Source: SZUA-318 sp964412015 (GTDB lineage: Bacteria; Gemmatimonadota; Gemmatimonadetes; Longimicrobiales; Gaopeijiaceae). From it: 60,777 bases of DNA. The stretch spans positions 1 through 60,777 of the forward strand of contig CAYPMO010000020.1 in the NCBI GenBank assembly GCA_964412015.1, read 5' to 3'. The notes under the pieces are model-generated. The model saw only the letters and a program-made list of their open reading frames with translations, did no database searches and was not told the DNA's origin. Of the stretch, positions 59,258 through 60,777 are shown in pieces. The position numbers were made by a program, and so were the translations under genes. The first letter of the stretch is position 1. Each line of letters begins with the position of its first letter.

Positions 59258-60777
59258 CTACGACCCGATCCAGTACGTCGCCTTGAGCATGAACACGTTG
59301 TCGGGCTGGGCGTCCCACATGGCCCTGGCGTCGCGGCCGAAGTCGAAGTGGCCGTCCTCCAGGTAGTCGGAGCGGCTCTGCTGCCACACCAGGAAGAGGG
59401 TGGAGCCGGGCCGCCACTCCCAGCGCAGCACTGCCGTGCCCCTCAGCGACACCCGGTTGAAGTCGCGGTCGTAGATGGAGAAGGCCGCGGCCGGTCCGGT
59501 CGGTCCGTCGGGGTCGATGTGGTAGTACCCGTCCGCGTCCCTGGAGAGGGTTCCCTTGTCCACGCCGTAGCGGTCGAAGTCGAAGCTCCTCGGAGCGCGG
59601 AGCTCCTTGAGGGCGCCGTAGTCGCCGCTTGCCAGGAAGGGCTGGGCGTACATCTCGAGGGTGAGGTTGGGGCTGAACGTGAGGTTCAGCCGCGTCTCCA
59701 GGGAGAGGGTGGTCTGCTTCAGGTCGGCGAAGAGGTACCGAGTCCCGTAGGTGGACGAGGCGGAGGCGTCGTCCACTTCGGTCACGTACTGGGCGGCGGC
59801 CTCGTTCACCGAGATGCGCGGCCCCAGGGAGATCTCCCAGCTGCTGCTGGGCTTGATGCCGACCCCGCCGCCGAAGCCGATCTGCCGGCCCCCGGCCTCG
59901 TCCCACTCGTAGTTGGTGTTGAACCGGAAGGTGTAGGGACGGGAGAAGTCGGAGGAGCCGCCGAAGGAGAGGCGGTTGCCGCCGACCTTCCGGGCCAGGG
60001 GGCCGCCCCGGGTGAGGCGGTCGTCCAGAGCCGCGAAGTCGTGGTTGACGCCGAGGTTCACGGACCAGTAGTTCACGAAGGTCCAGTTGCCCCTGAAGTT
60101 CAACCCGGTCCCCAGCCGGTCGTTGCCGAAGTTCCAGGTGGCGTCGGTGCTGGCGTTGACGCTCCAGCGCCGGAGCACGGTGCCGGGACGGTTCTCGTTG
60201 TACTCCAGGCGCGCGGAGGCGGAGCGCCGGTCGGCGTCACGCTGGTAGCCCAGGTCGTTGACCTCGAAGCCGGGGCTGGTCATTCCGAGCTCCACGCCTC
60301 CCTGCCAGTGGAGACCCGCCTGCTTCTGGAGCTCCAGGCTGGCCTTGTAGCCCGCCAGCGCGGTGGCGGCCCCGTCCACGCCCAGGTAGTCGGCGTCGGG
60401 CCGCTGGTAGTAGCGGGCCGAGGATTCCTGGGCATCGGCAATGACCTCGGGATCGCCGGCGATGCGGCTGGCCACGAAATGGCCGTTGAGCGACCAGGTC
60501 CGGTTGGCGAACTCGTGGAGAAAGTCCATGCCGCCCACGTAGGCCGAGGAGCCGAGGTCGCTGGCCAGGGCCTCGTCGCGCAGGTCCCGGTGCACCGCCG
60601 TGGCGATGGCGCCGATGTTGGTCTGCCCCTCCCGGAGGTCGCGCCGGGCGCGAGCCACCAGGAAGTTGGTGAGGGGCTCCACCTCGGCCTCGTACTCCCG
60701 GGCCGTCCCGTCCACCCACGGAGCCATCTCGCGCTGGGTGACGGCCTCCATGATCCCCAGGGACCAGCCGCCGGCCG
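59258..60777 (-). CDS. DUF5916-type outer-membrane protein, 5' end beyond the window
   Basis: The final roughly 505 residues of a larger protein; the frame is open to the window edge at 60777. The visible part opens GGWSLGIMEAVTQREMAPW, then has dense amphipathic beta-strands to the C-terminus (VLRWEWRPGSTLFLVWQQSR near the end). This is the C-terminal barrel-like half of proteins annotated carbohydrate-binding/DUF5916, common in Gemmatimonadota and Bacteroidota. The N-terminal sugar-binding-like domain would lie outside the window. Function unknown. Confidence 0.82.
   Translation of the reverse strand, partial: AGGWSLGIMEAVTQREMAPWVDGTAREYEAEVEPLTNFLVARARRDLREGQTNIGAIATAVHRDLRDEALASDLGSSAYVGGMDFLHEFANRTWSLNGHFVASRIAGDPEVIADAQESSARYYQRPDADYLGVDGAATALAGYKASLELQKQAGLHWQGGVELGMTSPGFEVNDLGYQRDADRRSASARLEYNENRPGTVLRRWSVNASTDATWNFGNDRLGTGLNFRGNWTFVNYWSVNLGVNHDFAALDDRLTRGGPLARKVGGNRLSFGGSSDFSRPYTFRFNTNYEWDEAGGRQIGFGGGVGIKPSSSWEISLGPRISVNEAAAQYVTEVDDASASSTYGTRYLFADLKQTTLSLETRLNLTFSPNLTLEMYAQPFLASGDYGALKELRAPRSFDFDRYGVDKGTLSRDADGYYHIDPDGPTGPAAAFSIYDRDFNRVSLRGTAVLRWEWRPGSTLFLVWQQSRSDYLEDGHFDFGRDARAMWDAQPDNVFMLKATYWIGS

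Overview
The window is about 61 kb of GC-rich, densely coding bacterial chromosome. The gene content points to a Gemmatimonadota-type organism. The markers are a PadR regulator coupled to a large MacB/FtsX-like permease with the ADOP prefix domain, a Ser/Thr kinase-TPR gene (here decayed), a BlaI/M56 pair with TonB C-terminal domains, a C-terminal DUF5916-type outer-membrane protein, several lipoprotein beta-propellers, ThyX, and a Mla lipid-transport operon. This assignment is inference from family content. There is no rRNA, tRNA, prophage or CRISPR array in the window.

Layout. 0-7.4 kb: a ten-gene leftward operon with a pterin cluster at its head (PTPS-like, folE, SDR, second PTPS/QueD), then a zinc-ribbon protein, TPR proteins, OsmC, an acyl-CoA ligase and CutA. 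It ends inside a 219-bp inverted-repeat element. Just upstream of the operon a promoter, a 153-nt long-hairpin RNA resembling 6S RNA and a terminator lie back to back. 7.5-11.9 kb: a rightward zinc/manganese-type uptake cluster (small secreted protein, outer-membrane protein with a His-rich loop, ZnuA-like, ZnuB-like) without an ATPase gene, then an unknown gene. 12-22.9 kb: fumC, a ClC channel with CBS domains, an SDR remnant, a PTR1-like SDR, thioredoxin reductase, an FNR-type reductase, an AI-2E family permease, NUDIX, and mlaD-mlaF-mlaE. 23-34 kb: a small unknown gene, rho, a phosphoribosyltransferase, an M1 peptidase gene with an apparent frameshift, a FakA-FakB fusion, a MshEN-REC protein and a TolB/TPR membrane protein.

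34-50 kb: aspartate dehydrogenase coupled to a class V aminotransferase, a decayed patch (permease fragment and truncated DUF4143 ATPase) beside an intact DUF4143 ATPase, a D-aminoacylase-like lipoprotein, a short asparaginase, a propeller lipoprotein, a beta-barrel, the PadR-permease pair, an RHH-PIN module, a UlaG-like hydrolase, class I fumarase, and a Phd-PIN module. 50-60.8 kb: a secreted lipoprotein, a YbhB-like protein, a kinase-TPR pseudogene, prolyl aminopeptidase, thyX with a truncated membrane gene, a frameshifted propeller, M56/BlaI with two clear operators, hldD, and the 3' part of a DUF5916-type gene that runs off the window.

The most notable signals are the 6S-like RNA locus, a gene set that could make a tetrahydrobiopterin-type cofactor, an SDR with a His in place of the catalytic Tyr, the two-box BlaI operator, and three accessory genes whose predicted promoters put the transcription start at or next to the start codon. 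Several genes are visibly broken (M1 peptidase, kinase-TPR, propeller, permease and DUF4143 fragments). Some single-base shifts may be assembly errors rather than biology.
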